From Rhynchonema sp. JSB1_4 (lineage: Eukaryota; Nematoda; Chromadorea; Monhysterida; Xyalidae), in the NCBI GenBank assembly GCA_030248065.1, contig JASAMV010006453.1, positions 1 to 64,000 of the forward strand: a DNA stretch of 64,000 nucleotides, written 5' to 3'. Positions 48,885 to 59,647 of the stretch are shown here, in pieces. The translations under genes and the position numbers were made by a program. The notes beneath the pieces are model-generated. The model worked only from the letters and a program-made list of their open reading frames with translations, did not search any database and was not told where the DNA came from. Position 1 is the first letter of the stretch, and each line of letters opens with the position of its first letter.

Positions 48885-50626
48885 ATGCTCAATTGCAAAC
48901 TCACTGTGTTCTTCACGGTGGTGTGTGTTGCCGCCATCGATCTCGTTGTCGCTAAATGTAAGTAATACCTGTGTCCAGTGATGTTTGAGAAAAACATTTT
49001 TATCGAAAAAAATTTCTTTAAGAATTCGTCTCAAAAGTTAAAAAAATTAATTATTTCAAAATTTCTCGATTTTTTTTGCTCTAAGAGTATACATTTGGAT
49101 ATTTTGCGTAAAAATTGAAACTGTTCATCACCTGACCCAACCATTGTTGTCTTGGGCACTGTAGTCTCGTTGTTTTGTGGCATCCAGAAGCGTGCACACA
49201 CCACACTCACATTTTGTTTTACTACTAATACCAACGGACGATTGGTACGTGTACGTAGGATGGGCACATTTTCCATTAAAATTCGACAAAAATGGCGGTC
49301 GCGGTGCAAACTTTTCGATTGAACAACTGATTATAACTCAAATAACTCAAAAGGGAAATCGTGTGATTTTCAGCGTGCGCGGACGCAGCGCAAGGTCACG
49401 ACTACCTCGCTTTGGATGGCAGGTGTTTCATCCTGTTCAAACCAAACGCCACGTGGAGCGATGCGATGGCGACCTGCAGTCGAACATTAGAAAGCGGTCT
49501 GGCGTACGTCGAGGACAAAACAACGTTGTTCGCCATTCGTGGATGGTTGAATGGGATCTACAGTCCGATACCTGAAGTTAGTGAACGGCAACCAACGTGT
49601 TGCCATCTCTGTAGTTGAAACGCAGTCCAGCCACGAACTCATGAGACGACTTTTTTGAAATTGGCTTGTGCGGATCCAATAATGTTCCGGTTCCACGTAT
49701 TTCGGAAATGAAAGAAAGAGAAACGTATGTATTTGTTAAAAACACGCTCTTCACCACTGTATGTAATATAACGATATGTGAAATGTGAAACAATACACGT
49801 GAGAATTTACATAGGTATAGTCCAGCAACAGCTAACGCAGAATTTATGGCAGCCACTGCCTGATTGGTAAAGCGGAAAATCCAGCGATAAGCTTGCCCGG
49901 TTTTAGACCGGAAGCTCGCAGACCTTTTTTTTCTTTTTCTTTTCTGTCTTCTTCTTCACCTTCAGAATCGGCTTATTCAACACTTCGGTGCCTTCAAAAA
50001 GTTTTTTTTCAATTTTTGGCTGGCAGTCTTTTCATATGATTGCCCTCTTTTGTGTCGTTATGCAGAAAAATTCATAATTTGGCCACTTCTTTTTCTCTTT
50101 CTTTCTTTCGCAGTCTTTTGCATGCTACCGTAACCCCCAGTCGAACCATTCCAATTTTCATGTCTGAAGCGAGCGCGCACGTTTTCCGCTTTACGGATCA
50201 GGCAGATTGACTGCCATAAATTCTGCGTTAGTTGTTGTCGGACTATATCAATACTAATTAGTCTTAAATATAAGCTATCGCAGACTTTAAATCGTTACAA
50301 ACCAATTTGAATTTTCAATAGTTCACAATTCCATGTCGAAGGTTTCGAACGTTAGTTTCCCCGCATTCTAGCACGGCCAATGGTGGATCGGTCTACTGCA
50401 AGTCGACACATCCGTCGAACCGGCGGGTGGCTGGGCGTGGGTGAATGCCGATCACGGCGTCAATCACAAGGCAACAAACACGCCGTGGCTTGAGAAGCAA
50501 CCGGACGACAGTCCATGTGAGAATTGTGGCGAGCTCGTCACCCACACGAGCACCGTATTTGGCGTGAATGATGATCTGTGCACACGATTGCGTCCGTTCA
50601 TCTGTGAGATCAGCGCAAGCGCCTAG
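48885..50626 (+). CDS. secreted C-type lectin, gene 2 (duplicate copy B), QPD type
   Basis: Exons 48885-48957, 49374-49576 and 50372-50626 give 176 residues, the same design as gene 1. It lacks one proline codon (FKPNATW instead of FKPPNATW). Its acceptor for exon 3 is CTAG in place of CCAG, and it has LEKQPD and STVFGVND. The signal peptide, cysteines, QPD and ND residues are intact, so the copy looks functional. An element at 49818-50245 sits in intron 2. Confidence 0.87.
49818..50245. mobile_element. TA-inserting inverted-repeat element, absent from copy A
   Basis: TAGTCCAGCAACAGCTAACG is inverted at the right (CGTTAGTTGTTGTCGGACTA), flanked by TA. Copy A (36068-36075) reads GGTATCAA without interruption. 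Confidence 0.85.
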
Positions 50627-51055
50627 ACAGTGCACATATTGCTGCAAAACATGATTTTCCAACGCCAAATTTGTAGGGTAGATTTGTGAGACCTGGGCGA
50701 GTTTTCCAGTTTAGTATTGCGCTAACGCCACTAAATTTATGTAGTGACTCAATCCATAGGCCGGTCACCCGGTACTGCGTATTTCTGCGGATATCATCAG
50801 CCATGTGGTCAAATCGAGTCGTCGAATCACGAGTGTTATTTATCGCGCTCATTCGGGGCTCATGCTTGATTTGACGACAGTACTATTAGCCCACATGCGC
50901 ACTGTATAAAGGTGAATCCTATAACGTGCCTTTTCGTGTACTATCGACTTCACCATTTATCATTTTTTATTCCCTGTAAACAGGATAATATGTTACTATT
51001 TATAGTCAATATAAAGTTATTCAATCCATGACAGATCAATAGTTGACAGCATGAG

Positions 51056-51631
51056 CAGCAGTATGGAAAATACAAGCACTGAGACTGAATCACCGTGCGT
51101 AGTGATATACTATATATGCAGAATAATAATTTCAATAACAGCACCAAATTTTGCGCAAAACATCAGAGCCTCAGATCTTTGCAAAGGTAATGCATTGGGT
51201 GTGCTTGTGGCACGCATAACGCTTTGCGTAGTGCGATCGATGCACAGGGGGTTCGGGCTTTGTGGGTTCCAATTGTGCAGATCTGAGCTCAGTCCAAGTT
51301 TTAAGTTTTAAAAGGGGAATCAGGAAAATGAATATTTCACCTTGTTGACCCTTTAATTAGCAAGTAAAGCAGCTTTGTACCGCACGCTTTTACATGAAAC
51401 ATCAGGCCCAGACTTCAGTTTAAATTTGTGCGTTGGTATAATAATACAAACTATGTACCTATTAAGTAGCTGTTGCGCGATCTTTTTATGACACAAGCGG
51501 AGTATCATCTTTTCAGTATGATGAAAGCTCACTGGTGAACTGTGAACCACAACCAAGCACGCCGACGCACAGTTACAGTATACGGCGCACTACCAACATT
51601 CCAAGCTGGTATATGTACATATGTATACGTA
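51056..51631. other. no gene recognised
   Basis: This is single-copy-looking sequence beyond the end of duplication B, with no exon-like features. Confidence 0.4.
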
Positions 51632-52093
51632 CCGGAGTTTTCCACTTAAAGCCCCGGGGGCTCTATGCGGAAATTGGTGGAAAATGGAAACTCCGACCAG
51701 AAAGAAAAAACCAATTAGAGCCCCCGGGGGCTTTAAGTGGAAACGTTTCCACTTACAGCCCTCGGGGCTTTAAGCGGAAAACTGGGTGTTTTCATCGTTG
51801 TCAGTAGGGACATTTTAGGCCAGCATTTTGACATTCTGATACCATATTTCAACCTGATTGTGAGGATCTTCATCTAAACGTTGCAAAACGTTGGTAATAA
51901 GCAACAGAAAAGTGCGGTATTTTGGTCATTCTTACACTAGTTTGAACTATTTTGGCAAGTTTACTGTTCGATGTAAAATGGTCCGTAAAAAAATAAATCC
52001 AATTAGAGCCCCCGGGGGCTTTAAGTGGAAAATTTTCCACTTAGAGCCCCCGAGGGCTCTATTTGGGGGGGGGCTTTAAGTGGAAAACTCCGG
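51632..52093. repeat. CCGGAGTTTTCCAC inverted-repeat element
   Basis: CCGGAGTTTTCCACTTAAAG to CTTTAAGTGGAAAACTCCGG between TA dinucleotides, with internal GAGCCCCCGGGGGCTTTAAG units. Confidence 0.82.
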
Positions 52094-52181
52094 TAGGTAT
52101 TGCAAAATCTATGCAGACTGGAAGTGTGTGTCTGCACGGCTGCATGGGTCTAAGTGCAACTTTGAGCCGCAGCGGGACAGC

Positions 52182-52254
52182 GTTCCCGTGGCTCAGCAAC
52201 TGGCTGTCCAGGCCTGGTGGATGGGAGATCGGAGGTTCGAGTCCTTCCGGGAGC
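52182..52254 (+). repeat. tRNA-like sequence in a SINE-like repeat
   Basis: This 73-nt stretch has a 7-bp acceptor stem (GTTCCCG/CGGGAGC, one G-U) and a T arm with GGTTCGAGTCC, but the D arm is degraded. The flanks (TGCAACTTTGAGCCGCAG before, GGCGGTTCAGAGTTCACAA after) are shared with 53783-53865, so it is part of a dispersed family and not a stand-alone tRNA gene. Confidence 0.55.
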
Positions 52255-52874
52255 ATACGTTTGGTGTGGCGGTTCAGAGTTCACAAATTTCTCAATTCAG
52301 TGCCGTGCAAGGAAATATGAAACACAGCTATATGTAGTACCGTTTAAGTAGCGATATGCGCCAGCAATAGCGAGTGCAATGTTTTATTTTTTCATGAACT
52401 CGAAAATTGACACTTTCTGGAATTAATGTATCAACAACAGACTGAGAACGACAATATTCACGTGTACAAGACGGTGGCATAAATATTTTAAGGCAAGTGG
52501 TAAACTCCGGGACCAAATTTGTTTGTTCTCAAAATGTTTGATCAACTGCAGAAGCCAGCGACTTCTCGAGAATGTGCCTGACGGTTGCCAGCCTACCTGC
52601 AGACCATAGACAACAGCATACAGACAGTTCCAACACGTGTCAACACTCGCTTACCGGAGAGGTCGTGTGAAAGGCGTATTACGTTAGATGACAGTGATAA
52701 GAACTGCTGTACGACCTATCAAACTGTTTTTTTTCATTTTATGACCCTATTCAGTTATTCACATTACTTGACGCTGACTTGTAAACAGTGTTCTGGAAAT
52801 TTTGTTGATGGCCTCGTTGTCACATGTGTAGGTTCTGGCGATGAATCTGAGCAATTTTGGCTGTACAATTGAGA

Positions 52875-54189
52875 ATGGTCAATGGCAAGCTCGTGTTCTT
52901 CACGGTGTTGTGCGTTGTCATCATCGACCTGGTTGTCGCCAGATGTAAGTGCGCTTTAGCTACAGTACACCTGCTGGTCACCCATTTTTTTGTTGGATAT
53001 CGAGGTCCATAATTGGCGTGTGTTGACAACATAAAAGGCAAACTATACATCAACATGAGCTCGATTTCGCAGCTGGCAGAATGGTGAAACATTCAGACGT
53101 GGCTGCTGATTTGGGAAATGTTACACGTTGAAGAGTACAAAGTGGAGCATGATGATATTCTCTTTCTATTCGTTTTGAATACACGCCACCCTCGAAATCG
53201 GGCTCGTGTTGGTGTAGTTTGCCGTTACATCGTACTCGTAAGCAACTGAACGTGTCAAACGGTGTACGTATGGCAACGGTCAGCACTATGTATATCCGCC
53301 TATCGCGTGTGACTTTCAGCGTGCGCGGACGCTGCGCAGGGTCACGACTACCTCGCTTTGGTTGGCGGCAAATGCTTCATTCTGTTCAAACCGCAAGCGA
53401 ACTGGAGCGATGTGATGACGACCTGCAGCCATATATTCGAGGGCCGTATGGCGTTTGTCGAGAACAACGCCACACTGTTTGCAATCGAGGGCTGGCTGAA
53501 CAACGTTTACAAGCCGATACCTGTTAGTGGGACACTTGTTGGAACGACGATCGGTGCTTTTGTTCTTGAAATCAGCTCGTAAAAATTAGTTGAAACTGCC
53601 AAATCTATTAAAAAACTGATTAATATCTCCACTTTCCATAACTCCCGAGCTGCAGGTACGCAGTCAGTGCGTAGACTGGATATCAAGCCCACGCAACGTG
53701 TAGCGCTGTGGCGTGCAAAGCAGTGTGTGTGTCTGCGCGGTTGCATGGGTATTTGTGCAACTTTGAGCCGCAGCCAGACCGCGTTCCCGTAGCTCAGTTG
53801 GTATAGCAACTGGGAGTTGACGCCTGATGGCTGGCAGGTCGGAGGTTCGAGTCTTTCGCTTGAGCATAGGTTTGGCGTGGCGGTTCAGAGTTCACAAGTG
53901 ACTTTATGCACTCAACCCCCGCATTCAGCTAGAGGGATGGTGGATCGGTCTGCTGCAAGTCGACACATCCGTCGAACCGGCTGATGGTTGGGCGTGGGTG
54001 AACGCCGATCACAGCGTCAATCACAAATCGACACCAACGAACACGCCCTGGCGTGCCGGGGAACCGAACAACGAAGGTGGTGATGAGAATTGTGGCTATC
54101 TCCTGCACAAAAGGGGCGTCTTTGGCTTGAATGATGGAAGGTGTATGCTCAAACGCTCGTTCATCTGCGAGCGCAGTGAAACCGCGTAA
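52875..54189 (+). CDS. secreted C-type lectin, gene 3, EPN type
   Basis: Exons 52875-52944, 53320-53522 and 53929-54189 join in phases 1 and 0 to give 177 residues. Signal peptide MVNGKLVFFTVLCVVIIDL, then CTLD start GKCFILFKP and WSDVMTTC. Exon 3 has WWIGLLQVD, WAWVNADHSV and WRAGEPNNEGGDENC with the EPN triplet at residues 136-138, followed by GLND and SFICE. In known lectins EPN favours mannose-type sugars, so this paralogue differs in predicted specificity from genes 1 and 2. Intron 1 carries an inverted-repeat element and intron 2 a SINE-like copy. Confidence 0.88.
53033..53228. repeat. GGCAAACTAC inverted-repeat element in lectin gene 3 intron 1
   Basis: AAAGGCAAACTATACATCAA to TTGGTGTAGTTTGCCG, with the same interior as 11050-11250 (GACGTGGCTGCTGATTTGGG). 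Confidence 0.72.
53783..53865 (+). repeat. tRNA-like sequence in a SINE-like repeat
   Basis: CCCGTAGCTCAGTTGGTATA (A-box) and GGAGGTTCGAGTC (B-box). The acceptor stem is poor. Same family as 52182-52254. It is in lectin gene 3 intron 2. Confidence 0.55.
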
Positions 54190-54946
54190 ACATTGTGCGT
54201 CCAAACATACGGCTACATTGATAATCAAATTTAGTAGCTTTTGAGAACCTGATAAACGGTCAAGTTTAGCTCAAATTTTTGCATTTTTTGAACCAATGGT
54301 CAGCCACCTGGCATTTCTGCAATAAAAGCTGCTAAATTTTCTGATTTCCAGCTGGTATCCAATTGTGAAAAACAAGCCCTGCATTGTATACATTTACCCA
54401 CATTCATCGTCTGTGTTCATTTCGCGCATTACAATACGAGGTGCAATATTCTTGGCTGATTGAGGCCTGCGCAAACTCAGTACAAAAGACAACGGTCTGT
54501 GGGTGGAGCCTGCAGGTTCGGCGCAGGCTAGCATGCACAGTACATCAGCTGTCGTAGGCACTGGCTCATGAGCCGGCCGGCTCAAAGGCTACATCCTGGG
54601 CTTACTTGTTTTTTTGACATTTATAGTTTTCAATCTTTTTTTCTCTTTGTGCGATACTTGTTCGCTTCGTGTCTGTTCACTACGCCGGTGCACAATGGAT
54701 GTGGCATTTCAATTCGAAAACGAAGCAGACAGTACGTCAACTTCAATGAATGAAATGTGGCCTTCGTCACAGTTTCCTATCGCTTATTCCAGCAATTCTG
54801 TTTGCAAATTCTATTTTTTTCAGCTTGAACTTAGCAGAAGCTCTTCAAAACAACAAGAAATAACTAAATTTAAATTGAACCACAAGCGTCAACAGCAGCG
54901 ACGAATCCACAGAGGCTACACGTGAGCGTGCGCCTGCGACCGCTTG
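54190..54946. other. no gene recognised
   Basis: 3' flank of lectin gene 3, with AATAAA at about 54322 as a possible polyadenylation signal. A 103-codon frame at 54614 has no domain. Confidence 0.4.
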
Positions 54947-55906
54947 CCGGAGTTTTCCAGATGAAGCTCCAGGCCTCTATGCGGAAGTTTGTGGGAAATG
55001 GGTCTTACGGCCAAAAGAAAAAATCTAATTAAAGCCCTCGGGGATTTCAGTGGAAACGTTTCCACTTACAGTCAACGAGGGCTTTAAGCGGAAAACTTGG
55101 TGTTTTCGGCATTGTCAATGGGGCCACTAGAGGGCAGCATTTTCACAGTCTGGTGCCGCATTTCAACCTGATTATGAGGACCTTCATCTGAACGTGGTAA
55201 AATGCGACGAAGCAGCAACAGAAATGTGCAATATTTTGGTCCTTCATACACTAATCTGCACCACTGAATTTTGGCAAGTTTGTTGGCGGATAAAAAATCG
55301 ATGGTTCAAGAAAAAATAAATCCAATTAGAGCCAGGGTTGGGCAAAAAAACGACGGCGTTTTTTCTTAAAAAAACGACGTTTTTTTTAAAAAAAACGCCT
55401 GGGTCGTTTTTCGTTTTTTTTAAATCCTGAATTTCCTTGATTTTCCCTGATTTTTCAGGGAAAGTACCCTGATTATCAAGGAAAATCAATTTTTTGTCCC
55501 ATTTTTTTCAAAAAATGTATGTCGATATACGGAGTTTGACTTTCAGTGATGACCCCGGCCAAAGTTGGTCCCATGATGCGGGTCTGATATGGGATCTTAA
55601 CAACTCGCTAGAAAAGGGTTGAAACCCGTTTATTTTGCCTCAGAACACATAGAATTACTTCATTTAACCACGTTTTCTTCCCAACATGAACGTTTTCCAA
55701 TTTATTGGGGGGCATATTTTGGTCATCTGGGCGTTTTAAAAAAAACGTTTTTAAAAAAAACGTTTTTTTAAAAAAAACGATTTTTAAAAAAAACGTTTTT
55801 TGCCCAACCCTGATTAGAGCTCCCGGGGCTTTACGTGGACAAATCTCCACTTCGAGCACCCGTGAACACTATTCGGGGCGGGGGGGGGGTTAAATCGAAA
55901 TCTCCG
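54947..55906. repeat. CCGGAGTTTTCCA element split by a hAT-like insertion
   Basis: The left end is CCGGAGTTTTCCAGATGAAG and the degraded right end is AAATCGAAATCTCCG. The element is interrupted by the insertion at 55333-55812. Confidence 0.72.
55333..55812. mobile_element. hAT-like nonautonomous element, family B, nested
   Basis: CAGGGTTGGGCAAAA to TTTTTGCCCAACCCTG with perfect ATTAGAGC duplications (55325-55332, 55813-55820). It is the reverse orientation of 15696-16173. Confidence 0.9.
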
Positions 55907-57099
55907 CTATGTACTGTGCACGCAAGACCGCAGGCCTCAATCAGCCAAAAATTGCAGCTGGTACTGAACGTTCATTATATACGCACTGGTTGTAACCCTT
56001 TCATCTTAACTTCTAGTGTATTATTGTGTTGTGCTTGTATTTGTCAACAGTTGCTTCTTGCTGGCTGAGTTATGCCACCGATCACACTTCAATAATTGAC
56101 AAAATAACTAGCCAAAAGAAAAGCACTCTGCGTCACTCTGCATGAGGTCGTTTGTGGAATATGAATGTGAATAAATGAAGAACACCATTTTGGAAATCGG
56201 AGTCACAAAATTAACCTTTCTCTTAACTTGTCAATAAAATAAAAATTTTTGAGATGAAAAAATGCAACGCGAAGTGCTGACCTGACCATTTCGCTGGTCT
56301 TCTTTTTGCATTCCATAAATCACATCCACTGCCATATTGTTATTTTGTTCATTTCCCCCAAATTATCCCGGCGGGGGGGGGGGGGGGGCATGTAAACCAT
56401 TATGGCGCTATGGCACCTGCACCTTTTCTAGTTCTTATCGTCACAAAAACTAGTTCCATCCATCCAGATGCCACAAAACAACGATTATGGCACCCAATAC
56501 ACCCATGGTAGGGTTAGGTGATGTCAACAGCAGCAATTTTTATGCAAAAATAGAGAAATTTTCGAATTTTGAAGTAATAAATTTTTTTTAACTTTTGGAA
56601 CGAATTTTTAAAAAATTTTTATTTTAAATAAAAAAATTTTTTTTAATAACCACTGCCATAAGGGACATATTGGCTGACATTAGGCAGGATCAGACATTCA
56701 CACTGAAGTTGGTAGAAAGGAAAAGTTTCAAATCTGGGCGCTTGACGTTGGTTTGAGCATTGAAGTCTGTTTCAGTGGTATGCCTATTTTATTTGCTCTG
56801 AAAACACCGGTACTTCTTCAAAGAAATATATTGTCCGTGAAGAGCAGACAAATGCGATGCACAAGCTCACCATGACATGACAACGTCCCATTGTGCCGTT
56901 GAGTGTAAGGCACATTAGATGTGACAGTGATAAGGGCAACGATATACTATCAAAAGGTTTTCTTTATTTATGAGCGCGTGCTTCACTTTGAGGTGTAAGC
57001 ACTGTTGCTCCTAGAAGTTTTACTGATTGCTCGTAAATATAACCGTGAAGCGAGTTGATCAAAGCGCCAGCGATCTTGTTTTTTGCGAAAGCATTGCTG
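55907..57099. other. no gene recognised
   Basis: A/T palindromic stretch around 56575-56650 and a G-run near 56374, with no coding signal. Confidence 0.4.
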
Positions 57100-57419
57100 T
57101 ATAGTCCAACTGCGAACTCATGAGACGACTTATTTTGAAGTTGACTTGAACGGATCCAATAATGTTCCGGTACCACGTATTTCGGAAATGAAAGAAAGAT
57201 AAACGCATCTATTTTTTAAAAACGCTCTCCACCTCGGTGCGTAAATTCCCTGTTGACTCCCAAACATTGTGAGTTGAACGACGTTGCTGTTCGCGCAAAT
57301 CATCTCTCTCGGCCCAATCTCTTTCTTTTGTTTGCGAAAACACGTGCAACCGGCGCATTTTTAATCCGGCGAAGCAAGCTTTTAAAAGAGTCGTCTCATG
57401 AGCACGTGGTTAGACTATA
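57100..57419. repeat. TATAGTCC-family inverted-repeat element
   Basis: TATAGTCCAACTGCGAACTC to GAGCACGTGGTTAGACTATA, with the same interior core as 32596-32959 (GTGCGTAAATTCCC, GCTGTTCGCG). Confidence 0.75.
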
Positions 57420-57463
57420 CTCCGCGTGTTTGTATTGTACTGGAGACAGTGATCGGTCACACG

Positions 57464-57612
57464 TTGGCTCATAGTAATGTCGTCAAATCATTTCGTCGCA
57501 TCTTGTCGGCAAATCACATTCTATTATTTCTCGCGCTCATTTGGTGCTCATGTATTATTGCTTGTTTGACGACTTTATTTGACGACAAAACACTGTTATT
57601 ACAACCAAACAA
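57464..57612. repeat. GGGCTTATAG-family hairpin element, diverged
   Basis: GGCTCATAGTAATGTCGTCA to TGACGACAAAACACTGTTAT, with the internal GCGCTCATTTGGTGCTCATG centre of the family. Confidence 0.6.
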
Positions 57613-57668
57613 AGCCCACACGCTTAAACTATTAATCGGAACAATCAACTACACGCGAATCACAGAGA

Positions 57669-58052
57669 ATGCCCAACTGCAAGCTCGTCGTGTTCCTAAC
57701 GGTGCTATGCGTCGCCGACATTGATCGGGTGACCGCTGGATGTAAGTTCCTGTTCCTACCCCCAAACTTACTCGGAGATCTGTACCTGCAATACCAGCTG
57801 CAACCCTAGGTGCAAAGATCATCAGGCCAGCCAATCGCATGATTTCCAGCCTGCGCGGATGTCGCGCAAGGTCACAACTACCTCGCGTTGAATGACAAGT
57901 GCTTCATCCTGTTCAAACCCCAAGCGAACTGGAACGATGCGATGACCGCATGCAGTCGTATATTCCACGGCCGTCTGGCGTTTGTTGAGGACAGAACGAT
58001 ATCGGAAGCCATTCGCGGATGGTTAAATGGGACCTACAGTCCAATGCCAATG
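57669..58052 (+). pseudogene. C-type lectin gene 4, lacking the third exon
   Basis: Exon 1 57669-57741 (MPNCKLVVFLTVLCVADIDR, a weaker signal peptide with charged residues in the core) and exon 2 57850-58052 (DKCFILFKP, WNDAMTAC) keep frame and phases. No counterpart of the WWIGL...FICE exon follows before the transposon at 59.4 kb, and a TTGGTCGC element sits 117 bp downstream. Without exon 3 it lacks the ligand site. A pseudogene or truncated secreted product is likely. Confidence 0.7.
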
Positions 58053-58168
58053 GTTGGTGGCAAAGTTGCTGGTACCAAAATATTTCATAAAATATTTCAA
58101 GTCATATGCACACCTATAGTTGTGACGCACGACGGGCGGTATCAATTTCGTTGCACGCTACATATGTA

Positions 58169-58442
58169 TTGGTCGCACAATGACTTTATAAGAATTTGTC
58201 AAATTTTTTTCCTGAATCGTAAAGAGGGAAAGTGACGGGGCAGTGACGTTGCGTTGCGCGATCGCGCACAAAACATGCAGTCACCAAAATGTTTCAGACC
58301 AGCAGCAACGTGGTTGATCTGCTAGATTATATTCAGGTGAAAATGTTTTGTGAGAATCACAAATAGCACAGTGGTTAAGAGTGACTGAACATGAAAATCA
58401 GGATTCATTTGATGAATTCTTATATGGTCATTGTGCGACCAA
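58169..58442. repeat. TTGGTCGC-family inverted-repeat element
   Basis: TTGGTCGCACAATGACTTTA to TCATTGTGCGACCAA, flanked by CATATGTA and TACATATG. Confidence 0.82.
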
Positions 58443-59384
58443 TACATATGTAGCAATCGAAGGCAATTGAGAGGCGCACAAAAGATATAAACAAACCACA
58501 CTTCAAGAGAAGAGAATCAACAGCAAAGAATTAAGAGAGCTCACGTACGACAAGCCACAAGCCCAAACACAAAAACTAACGTGTTGAATGCTGAAGGATA
58601 GTTCCACTCATACAAATTTGTCTCAACGTAGCCACTGTTGCCAGTGTCTCTACTTGCGGTACATACCTACCATCCGAATTTCAAGGCTTCGATCACCAGA
58701 GTACCAAAATTATGCTCAAGTTACGCTCAACGGTTTGGCCATACCAAAATACAGTAAGCAAAAAAGGGAGGTGATCTGACACAAGTGTATGGACATTTTG
58801 GATCCCCACCAACTATAAAACCCCTCCAAAAAATTATAAATGTCTGCTGCGGATAGTGTCTGGCCCAAACACCAAGTTCAAGCACACCTTACCTGCCACA
58901 AAAAATCTATTTTGCTTCTTCCTTTTGGATTATGGGCCAAATCAGCACATGTTGAGGAAATTTTTGGAAAATTTTTAAAATTTTTGAAAAACTGAGAATT
59001 CGCGTTACCAGATTCACGTGCAGAAACCAGGAGCGCCAAATTGGTACTGGTCACATGAGCTGCTTTTTGAGACCAACTTGTAACCGAGTGGAACTACAGT
59101 ACCACTTCAAGCCTAAAGCCTCATCGCAAAGTAGACCCAAGTCTGAACCGCCGCAACTACGAATGTGAATATGAATGTGAATACAGTCAACCCTGTTTAT
59201 AGCGACATAAACTGTACCAGGTCACTTTTGACACTATAAACACTTTCCACTATAAAGGATTTACAACATGTTCACACGGGGCACAACAGAAACAGCACTA
59301 TAATACAAACAAATAGTGAAAAAACTGGCTTTTGAACTTGAGTGAGTTCCATCTTCTCCGATTTGTGCCCACTGTTAGACTACT
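58443..59384. other. no gene recognised
   Basis: The interval between the lectin gene 4 remnant and the CACTA-like element has no supported exon. Confidence 0.4.
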
Positions 59385-59647
59385 CACTCGTAAAAAAAGT
59401 GTAAGTCAAGTACACCACATATGGTGTAACTTTTCAAATGTACACCAAAGTGTGGAAAATTCCACACTTTATTCGTGTAATCAGTTGACCACACCCAATG
59501 AGTGTGAGTCTTGCTAAAAGTTACACCTCAATTGTAGAAATGAATGCAAAAGAAACAAAGCGCAGAACGCTAGTAAAAAAATTTTCTGTTGTCTGTTTTA
59601 TTATTTTTGTGTCTTTTTTCCACAATTTCAGACGCGTTTTAACCTCA

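Larger units (their letters stand above)
45145..51055 (+). repeat. segmental duplication, copy B
   Basis: Matches 30716-37212. It is interrupted by about 1.6 kb of extra sequence (46172-47800, including a large foldback). It lacks two hAT-like elements, a Harbinger-like element and two TTGGTCGC elements, and carries its own element at 49818-50245. Confidence 0.9.

Noticed and set aside
52182..52254. Functional tRNA gene
   Set aside because: The acceptor stem pairs, but the D arm is degraded and both flanks are shared with another genomic copy, which indicates a SINE-like repeat.
59498..59647. Upstream in-frame ATG extending the zinc-finger exon
   Set aside because: The interval contains a clear acceptor (CACAATTTCAG at 59621-59631) and hydrophobic low-complexity translation; the ATG at 59648 directly before the finger is preferred.
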